Origin: Oscillospiraceae bacterium
Lineage (GTDB): Bacteria; Bacillota; Clostridia; Oscillospirales; Oscillospiraceae
DNA: 64,000 nt
Reading direction: 5' to 3'
Assembly (NCBI GenBank): GCA_017461585.1
Contig: JAFTYM010000011.1
Location: forward strand, 91,568 to 155,567
Part shown: positions 42,750 through 50,032 of the stretch, piece by piece
Layout of the letters: every line of letters starts with the position of its first letter
Position numbering within the stretch: position 1 is the first letter of the stretch
The notes under the pieces: model-generated
Told to the model about the DNA's origin: nothing
The model's input: the letters and a program-made list of their open reading frames with translations, nothing else
Databases searched by the model: none
Position numbers and translations under genes: made by a program

Positions 42750-42785
42750 GACATAATACAACAAATACAAAAAGGAGAGATCATA

Positions 42786-43109
42786 ATGGCTGTGAAAAGT
42801 ATTGATAAGGTACAATTTGAGGCATTACTGGGCGGGGACAGACCTGTTGTGGTGGATTTCTGGGCACCGTGGTGTGTATATTGCCGCAGAATCGCGCCTG
42901 CGGTTGAGATGCTGGCAGAGCAGTATGCCGATGAGTTTGTAACTGTTAAAATCAACATTGATGACGAGCCTGCCATTGCCCAGAAATATGGTGTTGAGGT
43001 CATACCCACACTTATGGTGTTCCGCGGCGAGACTCCTGTTGGTTTTGCGGTAAATCCCGGTTCCAAAGCTGTTATTGAGAAGTTTATCAAGGAGAGTCTT
43101 GAGAAGTGA
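42786..43109 (+). CDS. trxA: Thioredoxin with CVYC active site
   Basis: 107-residue thioredoxin fold. The active site is WAPWCVYCRRIAP (about 25-37), with CVYC instead of the usual CGPC, and the cis-proline region EVIPTLMVF is intact. The altered dipeptide should shift the redox potential. The ATG at 42786 has AAAGGAGAG upstream; the open frame extends further left only into the repeat. The reductase gene overlaps the stop (TGATG), so the two form a redox pair. Confidence 0.92.
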   Translation: MAVKSIDKVQFEALLGGDRPVVVDFWAPWCVYCRRIAPAVEMLAEQYADEFVTVKINIDDEPAIAQKYGVEVIPTLMVFRGETPVGFAVNPGSKAVIEKFIKESLEK

Positions 43110-44026
43110 TGGAACATATCCACGATATGATAATTATCGGCGGCGGTCCCGGTGGTTACACAGCTGCTCTTTATGCAGCGAGAGCCGGGATGGACGCGGT
43201 CGTTCTTGAAATGTTGTCTGCAGGCGGTCAGATGGCGTTGACGCAGCAGATTGAAAACTATCCGGGCATCGACCTTATAGATGGCTTTGAGCTTGGAGAG
43301 AAGATGAAGCAGATTGCGGAAGGTTTTGGCGCAAAGACCGAATATGCGGAAGTATATTCAACAGACCTTACAGCGTACCCGAAAATAGTCAACACCAGCG
43401 AGGGCACGTTTTACGCCCAAACCGTGGTCATCGCCACAGGCGCAAATCCCAGAGAACTGGGATTAAACGGTGAGGCGAGCCTTGTAGGCAGGGGCGTAAG
43501 CTATTGCGCCAGCTGCGATGGAATGTTTTTCAGGGGAAAAACCGTCTGCGTTGTGGGCGGCGGAAATACCGCTGCTGCTGAGGCTGTGACCCTCTCCCGT
43601 ATTGCAGAGAAGGTGTATCTCATACACCGCCGCGACGAGCTGAGAGCAACGAAAATCTATCACGACCAGCTTGAAAAACTTGAAAACGTTGAGTTTTGCT
43701 GGAACAGCGAGATTGACGATTTTATCGTTGACGGTAAAGTAAAGGGCGTTAAGCTGAAAAACACAAAGACGGGCGAAATATGCGAGCTTCCCTGCGACGG
43801 CGTGTTTATCAGCATAGGAAGAAAGCCAGCGTCCGAGGTTTTTGCATCTCAGGTGGAGACGGACGAGGGCGGCTACATCATTGCTGACGAGTCCACAAGG
43901 ACAAACATCCGCGGTGTATACGCCGTCGGTGATGTGCGCACAAAGGCTCTGCGGCAGGTCGTTACCGCCTGCTCCGACGGCGCTACCTGCGTGCACTATG
44001 CGGAAGAATATTTAGCTGAGAAATAA
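43109..44026 (+). CDS. trxB: Thioredoxin reductase
   Basis: FAD/NAD(P)H-dependent reductase of about 305 residues. The FAD-binding N-terminus is IIGGGPGGYTAALYAARAGMDAVVLE. The active disulfide is SYCASCDGMFF (CASC, about 132-142), the NADPH domain has VVGGGNTAAAEAV, and the FAD end is GVYAVGDVRTKALRQVVTACSDGA. The ATG overlaps the thioredoxin stop; GGAGAG lies upstream. It probably reduces the neighbouring CVYC thioredoxin. Confidence 0.95.
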   Translation: MEHIHDMIIIGGGPGGYTAALYAARAGMDAVVLEMLSAGGQMALTQQIENYPGIDLIDGFELGEKMKQIAEGFGAKTEYAEVYSTDLTAYPKIVNTSEGTFYAQTVVIATGANPRELGLNGEASLVGRGVSYCASCDGMFFRGKTVCVVGGGNTAAAEAVTLSRIAEKVYLIHRRDELRATKIYHDQLEKLENVEFCWNSEIDDFIVDGKVKGVKLKNTKTGEICELPCDGVFISIGRKPASEVFASQVETDEGGYIIADESTRTNIRGVYAVGDVRTKALRQVVTACSDGATCVHYAEEYLAEK

Positions 44027-44041
44027 GAAATACCGAAAAAT

Positions 44042-44080
44042 AACCGCAGTATCCACGACGGATACTGCGGTTAATTATTT
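44042..44080. terminator. Bidirectional terminator between trxB and the Zn-ribbon gene
   Basis: Perfect 13-bp stem AACCGCAGTATCC / GGATACTGCGGTT with loop acgac. T-rich tails occur on both strands (TTAATTATTT on plus, TTATTTTTC on minus). Confidence 0.88.
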
Positions 44081-44299
44081 GTCAAGCTGCTGGGTGCACC
44101 AGTCTTTTGTTTGGCAATAAGGGCATATTAGCATATACTCATTGCCGGAGTGCTCAGTAGCAACTGCCTTTGACCATTTGATATTGAACTCCTCGGAACA
44201 GTGTTTGCATTTGAAAGTATGTGATGCTGTACGTTTTGCCAATATCACAATTATTACAGCAGCAACTATGGGGATAAGTGCAATGAGAAAATATTTCAT
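44075..44299 (-). CDS. Membrane-anchored zinc-ribbon protein
   Basis: 74 residues. One N-terminal membrane helix (about 2-21, KYFLIALIPIVAAVIIVILA) is followed by a cytoplasmic zinc ribbon with CKHC and CPYC knuckles. The function is unknown. The start was set at the ATG at 44299, which has AAAGGAG eight bases upstream. It lies 29 bp downstream of the ADP-ribosyltransferase-like gene on the same strand, so the two probably form an operon. Confidence 0.8.
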   Translation of the reverse strand: MKYFLIALIPIVAAVIIVILAKRTASHTFKCKHCSEEFNIKWSKAVATEHSGNEYMLICPYCQTKDWCTQQLDK

Positions 44300-44328
44300 T
44301 GGATCGTCTCCTTTCGCGTTTTTTGACA

Positions 44329-45321
44329 TTAAAGCTTAAATTGTCCGTCAAAAAAGATAACCGCTTCCTGTTCCTTATACTGCCTGTTGAGTTCTTTTGT
44401 TTCAAAAAATGTCATAAACAGGCTTTCTACAGGGCAAGAGAATTTGACGAGATAAGCGCTACGTGACGTAGATTCTTGATTCAGACCGGCAAAAGCCGAT
44501 GCGGTTTCGGCGGAAAATGTGGTGGAAACCAAAGTGTGGGGTGTGTCATACAGGTCGATATCGCTGGACATTCCGCGGAAAAGCGGAACTTCGCAGATGC
44601 CATTTAGATTAAACATAGCTTGAATAAAGGCAAGGCGTGATATTACATATTCTCTCAATAAGGTTTTATCCGAAAGACCTGTGAAAGCATCTGATTTGCG
44701 AGGTATAGTGCCGTCATAGGAGATGAGTCCCATTTCTGCCATTACTATTTTAATGTACTTTATCCACTCGCCTGAATAAGGATTGAGTACATATTGTTCA
44801 GCGATATGCTTTTCTATCTCATACAGACCGCGCTCGCGCAAATACTGCTCAAAGTCCTCAAACAAAAGCGGATACCCCTCTTTTGCATCAAAATCAAGCT
44901 GCGAGTTTGACTTATAAAACTTGGAATTATTTATAATCCATTCCCGAGCAACAGGTTTTTGAAGCTTTACAGCCTTTTTGGTTTCGTCGTGCACAGCGGA
45001 GGATTTTGGGATGAGGAGAGTTTTGTTCAGTGCTTTGCAGCGCTCCTCGATGATGCAGATTTCTTCCTGAGAAAGTAAAGAACTGTCTTTATAGAACTGA
45101 TAACTGCTTATCTGCTCTGCAGGGATTTCCCAGCAGCTTCCTGTATCTTCGAAATCGGTGATACGCCAGATAAACATGGCGCTGTCTGCATCAAAGCTTT
45201 CGATAAAGCCGGGGGTTCTGCGCCCGTCCAAAGCGCGTCCGCAGTTGCCTGCTTTTAAGTGAGCAAGCGTACCTGTGTCAAAGATTTCGTCAGGTTCAAA
45301 TATGGCGTGCTGTTTATGCAT
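44329..45321 (-). CDS. Putative ADP-ribosyltransferase (R-S-E class) with long N-terminal region
   Basis: 330 residues; not recognised as a named family. The C-terminal 90 residues carry the R-S-ExE order of arginine-specific mono-ADP-ribosyltransferases. PLFRGM has Arg249, VSTTFS has Ser266-Thr-Thr, and KEQEAVIFF has Glu317-x-Glu319. The N-terminal approximately 200 residues have no motif I know, no signal peptide and no membrane helix. A downstream small membrane zinc-ribbon gene may belong with it. The start was placed at the ATG at 45321 because GGAGG is eight bases upstream; upstream ATG and GTG codons are too close to it. Confidence 0.6.
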   Translation of the reverse strand: MHKQHAIFEPDEIFDTGTLAHLKAGNCGRALDGRRTPGFIESFDADSAMFIWRITDFEDTGSCWEIPAEQISSYQFYKDSSLLSQEEICIIEERCKALNKTLLIPKSSAVHDETKKAVKLQKPVAREWIINNSKFYKSNSQLDFDAKEGYPLLFEDFEQYLRERGLYEIEKHIAEQYVLNPYSGEWIKYIKIVMAEMGLISYDGTIPRKSDAFTGLSDKTLLREYVISRLAFIQAMFNLNGICEVPLFRGMSSDIDLYDTPHTLVSTTFSAETASAFAGLNQESTSRSAYLVKFSCPVESLFMTFFETKELNRQYKEQEAVIFFDGQFKL

Positions 45322-45374
45322 GGTCATCACCTCCGGGTTCTTTTTTAAAAATTATAAACTAATTCTATATAAAA

Positions 45375-45425
45375 TGCAATTCGGTTGCAAATACAACGGA
45401 AATGTTGCAAAAGGCACGATATAAT
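45375..45425 (+). promoter_or_regulatory. hcp promoter region with TTGCA palindromes
   Basis: -10 TATAAT at 45420-45425 without a good -35 at the right distance. TGCAA-ttcgg-TTGCA (45375-45389) and a second TTGCAA near 45405 lie where an activator of the Crp/Fnr type would bind. No regulator gene is adjacent. Confidence 0.45.
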
Positions 45426-45471
45426 CACCTTGTCAGTTGAAAGAAACTCACAACTACAAGGAGGAACAACA

Positions 45472-47070
45472 ATGAATAACAAGATGTTTTGCTATCAGTG
45501 TGAACAGACCGCGGGATGTGCAGGCTGTACAGGAAATGCAGGTGTCTGCGGAAAGAAAGCGGACACGGCAGAACTTCAGGACAAGCTGACAGGTAAGCTT
45601 ATCGGTCTTGCCAGAGCTACCGTCGGTAACGAGAGCCTTGTTTCCGAAAAAATCAACGATCTGGTAATGGAATGTCTTTTCTCCACCCTTACCAATGTAA
45701 ATTTCAATAACGATACTTTGAACGGTCTTCTCGCCCGTGTGGAAGAGGCGAAGCGCGCTCTTGTGCCCGACTGCGCATCCTGCGCCTCTTCCTGCGGCAG
45801 AAATGACGATTACGATATGACAAAGCTCTGGGGAGCTGACGAGGATATAAGAAGCCTTAAATCTCTCATCCTCTTTGGCATCCGCGGTGTTGCGGCTTAC
45901 GCTTACCACGCAGCCGTTCTGGGCAGAAGAAGTGAAAAAGTGAGCAATTTCCTCTATAAGGCGCTATTTGCCATTGGTGAGAACTGGGGTATGGACGAGC
46001 TGCTGCCCATAGTTCTGGAAGTCGGCGAAGTGAACCTTGCATGCATGGCTATGCTGGACGAGGCAAACACCGAAACCTTTGGTCACCCTGTGCCCACAGA
46101 GGTTACTCTCAAGGTTGAAAAAGGTCCTATTATCATCATCACAGGTCACGACCTGTATGACCTGAAGCTTCTTTTGGAGCAGACTGAGGGCAAAGGAATA
46201 AATATCTACACCCACGGTGAGATGATGCCTGCCCACGCATATCCCGAGCTTAAAAAGTACGCTCACTTAAAGGGCAACTTCGGCACAGCGTGGCAGAATC
46301 AGCAGAATGAATTTGCAGAAATCCCTGCCCCCGTTCTCTTTACAACAAACTGTCTCATGCCGCCCAAGGCAAATTACGCAGACCGGGTTTTCACAACAGA
46401 GGTTGTTTCCTACCCCAATGTAACACATATCGGCGCAGATAAAGATTTCACACCTGTTATCGAGAAGGCTCTTGAGCTTGGCGGATACTTAGAGGACAAG
46501 ACCTTTACCGGCATAAACGGCGGTGATAAGCTCATGACAGGCTTTGCGAGAAATACTGTCATGTCCGTTGCGGGAACTGTTATTGATGCTGTGAAGAGCG
46601 GCGCAATCAAGCACTTTTTCCTTGTTGGCGGCTGTGACGGAGCAAGACCGGGCAGAAACTACTACACAGAGTTTGTAAAGCAGACACCTGAAGATACCGT
46701 CGTTCTCACTCTCGCTTGCGGAAAATACCGCTTTAACGACCTTGACCTCGGCACTATCGGCGGTCTGCCCAGACTTCTGGATATTGGTCAGTGCAACGAT
46801 GCATACTCTGCGATTCAGATTGCCGTTGCCCTTGCAAACGCCTTTGAGTGCGGTGTAAACGACCTGCCTCTGTCCATGGTTCTGTCATGGTACGAGCAAA
46901 AGGCGGTCTGCATCCTGCTTACCCTGCTGCACCTGGGCATCAAGAACATTCGCCTTGGACCTACACTCCCTGCGTTTGTATCTCCCAATGTGCTGAATTT
47001 CTTAGTTGAGAAGTTCAATATCGCACCTGTCACAACACCTGAAGAGGACATTAAGGCAATACTCGGATAA
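45472..47070 (+). CDS. hcp: Hybrid-cluster protein (Hcp)
   Basis: 532-residue redox enzyme with an N-terminal cubane Fe-S cluster (MFCYQCEQTAGCAGCTGNAGVCGK, about 5-28) and the unique hybrid Fe-S-O cluster. It acts as nitric oxide reductase and/or hydroxylamine reductase in nitrosative stress. Conserved cysteine stretches include FTTNCLMPP, LVGGCDGARPGRNYY, VLTLACGKYRFN and GQCNDAYSAIQIA. The start was placed at the ATG at 45472 with AAGGAGG upstream; the open frame extends left only without a site. No Hcr partner gene is adjacent. Confidence 0.96.
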   Translation: MNNKMFCYQCEQTAGCAGCTGNAGVCGKKADTAELQDKLTGKLIGLARATVGNESLVSEKINDLVMECLFSTLTNVNFNNDTLNGLLARVEEAKRALVPDCASCASSCGRNDDYDMTKLWGADEDIRSLKSLILFGIRGVAAYAYHAAVLGRRSEKVSNFLYKALFAIGENWGMDELLPIVLEVGEVNLACMAMLDEANTETFGHPVPTEVTLKVEKGPIIIITGHDLYDLKLLLEQTEGKGINIYTHGEMMPAHAYPELKKYAHLKGNFGTAWQNQQNEFAEIPAPVLFTTNCLMPPKANYADRVFTTEVVSYPNVTHIGADKDFTPVIEKALELGGYLEDKTFTGINGGDKLMTGFARNTVMSVAGTVIDAVKSGAIKHFFLVGGCDGARPGRNYYTEFVKQTPEDTVVLTLACGKYRFNDLDLGTIGGLPRLLDIGQCNDAYSAIQIAVALANAFECGVNDLPLSMVLSWYEQKAVCILLTLLHLGIKNIRLGPTLPAFVSPNVLNFLVEKFNIAPVTTPEEDIKAILG

Positions 47071-47077
47071 ATAATCA

Positions 47078-47119
47078 AACCGCCGCAGAATTTGATTTCT
47101 GCGGCGGTTGTGCTATAAT
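47078..47119 (+). promoter_or_regulatory. Hairpin after hcp overlapped by the NUDIX promoter
   Basis: Stem AACCGCCGCAGAA (47078-47090) / TTCTGCGGCGGTT (47097-47109). The -35 TTGATT (47092-47097) lies in its loop, and the -10 TATAAT (47114-47119) is 16 bp away. There is no T tract on the plus strand, so as an hcp terminator it would be imperfect. Confidence 0.6.
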
Positions 47120-47149
47120 CATGGGAAAAGCGCAAAAGAGGCGAAACAC

Positions 47150-47605
47150 ATGGCGAGAAAAGAATACTGCGTGCTGACCAATATGTGCATGGTTTATGAC
47201 GGGGACAAGATACTGGTGCAGGACAAACTGAATCCCGAATGGCCGGGAATTACATTTCCGGGAGGTCATGTTGAGCCATGTGAGTCTTTTGCGGAGTCCG
47301 TTATCCGCGAGGTCAAGGAAGAGACGGGGCTGGATATTACAGATGTTCAGCTTTGCGGAGTAAAGCAGTGGACACAGAGGGAAGGCGAGTTCCGATATAT
47401 CGTCCTGTTTTACAAGACGGATAAATTTTCGGGCGAGCTGAAATCGTCCGAAGAGGGAAAGGTCTTTTGGATAGATAAAAAGGATTTGAAAAACTACACC
47501 TTAGCGGACGGATTTGACAGTATGTTTGAGGTTTTTGATAACGACAGCCTGTCCGAAAACTACTGGTGGCTGGAAAACGGCGACTGGAAAACAAAGAATA
47601 TATAA
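47150..47605 (+). CDS. NUDIX hydrolase (MutT/8-oxo-dGTPase-like)
   Basis: 151 residues with a complete Nudix box, GGHVEPCESFAESVIREVKEETGLDI (about 40-65), preceded by LVQDKLNPEWPGITFPG. This arrangement is common in Clostridial 8-oxo-dGTP diphosphatases; the substrate cannot be fixed from sequence. The start was set at the ATG at 47150 (AGAGGCG upstream). It has its own promoter overlapping the hcp hairpin. Confidence 0.9.
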   Translation: MARKEYCVLTNMCMVYDGDKILVQDKLNPEWPGITFPGGHVEPCESFAESVIREVKEETGLDITDVQLCGVKQWTQREGEFRYIVLFYKTDKFSGELKSSEEGKVFWIDKKDLKNYTLADGFDSMFEVFDNDSLSENYWWLENGDWKTKNI

Positions 47606-47606
47606 C

Positions 47607-47642
47607 AAAAGCTCTCGTATCACTAATACGAGAGCTTTTTAT
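47607..47642. terminator. Bidirectional terminator between NUDIX and GH2 genes
   Basis: Stem AAAAGCTCTCGTAT / ATACGAGAGCTTTT with loop cacta and T tracts on both strands, between convergent genes. Confidence 0.93.
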
Positions 47643-47649
47643 TGTTTAT

Positions 47650-49923
47650 TTATTTAGGAGCCTTGATCTTGTTCAGCTTTTTGTTCAATTCAAGGAAATC
47701 TTCCTTGGTGAACTCTGCATTCATCATGCCGCCTGCCATTGTAAGCAGTCTGAGAACTGTGAAGCCGCCCATCATAGCCATCATATCAGGTGTCATCTGG
47801 ATGTCGAAGCCTGCAACATTCATATTGCCTTCGCCCTCTTCATCCTTCTTTCCCTTCTTCTTGCCGCCCAGCATCTTGCCCATGAGCTCTACAAAAATGA
47901 GCTTGCCGCGGACTGTGGAGATAACGTCGCTCATCTTGGAGTTGAGGGAGAGATAGCCTTCGGGAGACTCAACGTCAAACCAGTTGAGGATAGCACCCTT
48001 CTCCTTGAGTCTGTAAGCGTCGTTAAATACTTCAACCTTGTTGATTGTGCTCTCGTCCTTGCATTCGCCTGCAACGGCAACAAGCTTTGTTGTGCCTGCG
48101 TTGGGAACGTCGAAGTAGAAGAAGTGGTCAGCAGCGGCCTTTTTGCCGAGGCTTACGCCGTTAGCAAAGAGCTCAACTTCGGGCAGGTTGGAGTAAACAG
48201 TTACCTTTGTAACATCCTCTACACGGTCGACATAGCGCTTGCCGCAGAGATGTACGAAGGGCTCGTCAGACAGCCATGCTTTGTATGCATAGAAGGAGTC
48301 CTTCTTGTACTTGCGGTCGAAGGTTACAAGACCCTTGTGGTTCTGACCGTTCTCGCCGCCCTCAGCACGTGCGTCAGCACCGAAGTCGAACATGTTCCAT
48401 ACGTGTGTTGCCCACATGTATTTGCGTGTAAAGAGCTGGCGGATAAGCTCTTCGTGGTAGAATGCCTGATATTCCTCTGTGTAGTCGCCCTGCATGGGTG
48501 TGGATGTGTGCCAGTTAAGAGCCTCGCAGCCGTACTCAGAGCAGCCGATGGGAATGTTGGGATGTGTCTCGTGGAACTTGTCGAACCAGGGACCGTTCAT
48601 GCTTGTGTCGCCGCCGTACCAGCCGAAGTAGTGGTTGTAGGAAACTACGTCGGGGATGAGCAGGTAAGGATCGTCCATCTTGCACATGGAAACTGCAGCG
48701 ATGGTTGTAAGACGAGTCTTGTCCATCTCGTGGCAGAGGTCGTTGAGGATTCTGTGATTTTCAAGAAGATCCTCATCAGAGCCGCCGATGGAGATCTCGT
48801 TGGAGAGACCCCATACTACGATGGAGGGGTGGTTGTAGTTCTGAGCGATAAGCTCTGTCATCTGAGAAATTGTGTTCTCACGACCTGTGGGCATGTGCTT
48901 GGAGATGTAGGGGATCTCAGCCCAGATTACAAGACCGCGCTCGTCGCAGAGGTCGTAGAAATACTGTGCGTGCTGATAGTGAGCAAGACGGATGGTTGTG
49001 CAGCCGACTTCGCAGATGAGGTCGATATCCTCTTCATGGTGCTCGGGCAGCAGTGCGTTACCGAAGCCCCAGCGGTCCTGATGACGGGATACACCGCGCA
49101 GGGGATATTCCTCGCCGTTGAGGATGAAGCCGCGGTCTGCTGTGATCTCGAATGTACGGCAGCCGAAGCGTGCAGATACGTTATCAAGAACTGTGCCGTC
49201 TTCAACAAGCTCTACTTTTGCTGTGTAGAGGTAGGGATCACGTCTGCCGTGCCACAGGTGTACATCTGCGATGTCTAAAACTACCTTTGTGTCATCTGTC
49301 TCAACCTTTGCAACCTCGCAGCCGCAGGGGGTGCAGATTGTGTAGCGCAGAGTCTGACCCATCTTTGTGTTTTTAACAAATGCTTCGATCTCAATCTTGG
49401 CATCCTTGCCGCAGATTTCGGGAGTTACCTTAATGCCGGGAGCGCCATAGTAATCAAGGTCGAAGTGGGAGTTGTTAACACAGATGATGCTTACATCGCG
49501 GTAGAGACCGCCGTAGAATGTGAAGTCAGCCATCTGGGGGTAAACTGTCTCGTTTGCAGAGTTGTCAACAGCGACAACGATGAGGTTTGTGACTTCCAGA
49601 GCATCTGTGATGTTAACTCTCCATGTGGAGTAGCCGCCGTCGTGGTGAGCAAGGCACTTGCCGTTTACGTATACATCGGCAGAGGAGTTTGCACCCTGAA
49701 ACTCGATGTAATACTGATCAGCCTCGGGCAAATCTACCTTATTGAGTGTCTTTGCATAGTAAGCTGTGCCGCGGTAGTAGTCGTTCTCGCCGTCCTGACC
49801 GTCAATGGCGTTCCAGCTGTGGGGCAGGTTGACCCAGTTCCAGTCATTGGGCAGTACAGCAGGAACTTCACTTGCCTGCTTTGTAAATGCCCACTTGGCA
49901 TTAAAGTTGATAATAGTTCTCAT
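47650..49923 (-). CDS. Glycoside hydrolase family 2 (beta-galactosidase-type), with extra C-terminal tail
   Basis: 757-residue cytoplasmic exo-glycosidase without signal peptide. A sugar-binding jelly roll comes first, then an immunoglobulin-like domain and the TIM barrel. The acid/base is in WGLSNE (Glu376). The nucleophile is in CSEYGCEALNWH (Glu463). NHKGLVTFDR (528-537) has the N-x-K seen in many GH2 enzymes, including beta-glucuronidases. After about residue 640 the last 115 residues form an unusual Lys/Glu-rich linker and a Met-rich region. The start was set at the ATG at 49923 with AAGGAG upstream. It neighbours a symporter and a uronate operon, so a glucuronide or galactoside substrate is possible. 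Confidence 0.9.
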   Translation of the reverse strand: MRTIINFNAKWAFTKQASEVPAVLPNDWNWVNLPHSWNAIDGQDGENDYYRGTAYYAKTLNKVDLPEADQYYIEFQGANSSADVYVNGKCLAHHDGGYSTWRVNITDALEVTNLIVVAVDNSANETVYPQMADFTFYGGLYRDVSIICVNNSHFDLDYYGAPGIKVTPEICGKDAKIEIEAFVKNTKMGQTLRYTICTPCGCEVAKVETDDTKVVLDIADVHLWHGRRDPYLYTAKVELVEDGTVLDNVSARFGCRTFEITADRGFILNGEEYPLRGVSRHQDRWGFGNALLPEHHEEDIDLICEVGCTTIRLAHYQHAQYFYDLCDERGLVIWAEIPYISKHMPTGRENTISQMTELIAQNYNHPSIVVWGLSNEISIGGSDEDLLENHRILNDLCHEMDKTRLTTIAAVSMCKMDDPYLLIPDVVSYNHYFGWYGGDTSMNGPWFDKFHETHPNIPIGCSEYGCEALNWHTSTPMQGDYTEEYQAFYHEELIRQLFTRKYMWATHVWNMFDFGADARAEGGENGQNHKGLVTFDRKYKKDSFYAYKAWLSDEPFVHLCGKRYVDRVEDVTKVTVYSNLPEVELFANGVSLGKKAAADHFFYFDVPNAGTTKLVAVAGECKDESTINKVEVFNDAYRLKEKGAILNWFDVESPEGYLSLNSKMSDVISTVRGKLIFVELMGKMLGGKKKGKKDEEGEGNMNVAGFDIQMTPDMMAMMGGFTVLRLLTMAGGMMNAEFTKEDFLELNKKLNKIKAPK

Positions 49924-49951
49924 GTTTTGTCTCCTTGAAAGCAGTAAATCA

Positions 49952-49988
49952 AAACGGCAGGCAGGCATTTCGCCGACCTGCCGTTCTT
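49952..49988 (-). promoter_or_regulatory. 5' leader hairpin of the GH2 mRNA
   Basis: Minus strand AACGGCAGG / CCTGCCGTT with a 15-17-base loop, followed by TTTGATTT. It begins at about the expected transcription start of the promoter at 49991-50019. It could stabilise the mRNA, act as an attenuator, or terminate the upstream symporter transcript. Confidence 0.6.
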
Positions 49989-49990
49989 TA

Positions 49991-50019
49991 ATTATAATGT
50001 AAATTTATGTAGAATGCAA
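49991..50019 (-). promoter_or_regulatory. Promoter of the GH2 gene
   Basis: On the minus strand -35 TTGCAT (complement of 50014-50019), 17-bp spacer, -10 TATAAT (complement of 49991-49996). Confidence 0.78.
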
Positions 50020-50032
50020 TCGAACCTTTTAA

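Noticed and set aside
42582-42785. N-terminal extension of thioredoxin into the repeat
   Set aside because: The ribosome site and the thioredoxin fold both begin at 42786. The extension is the dispersed repeat read through.
47566-49278. 570-codon open frame on the plus strand opposite the GH2 gene
   Set aside because: Shadow of the GH2 gene: composition is Val/Cys/Leu-rich without domains, while the minus strand has all catalytic GH2 motifs and a ribosome site.
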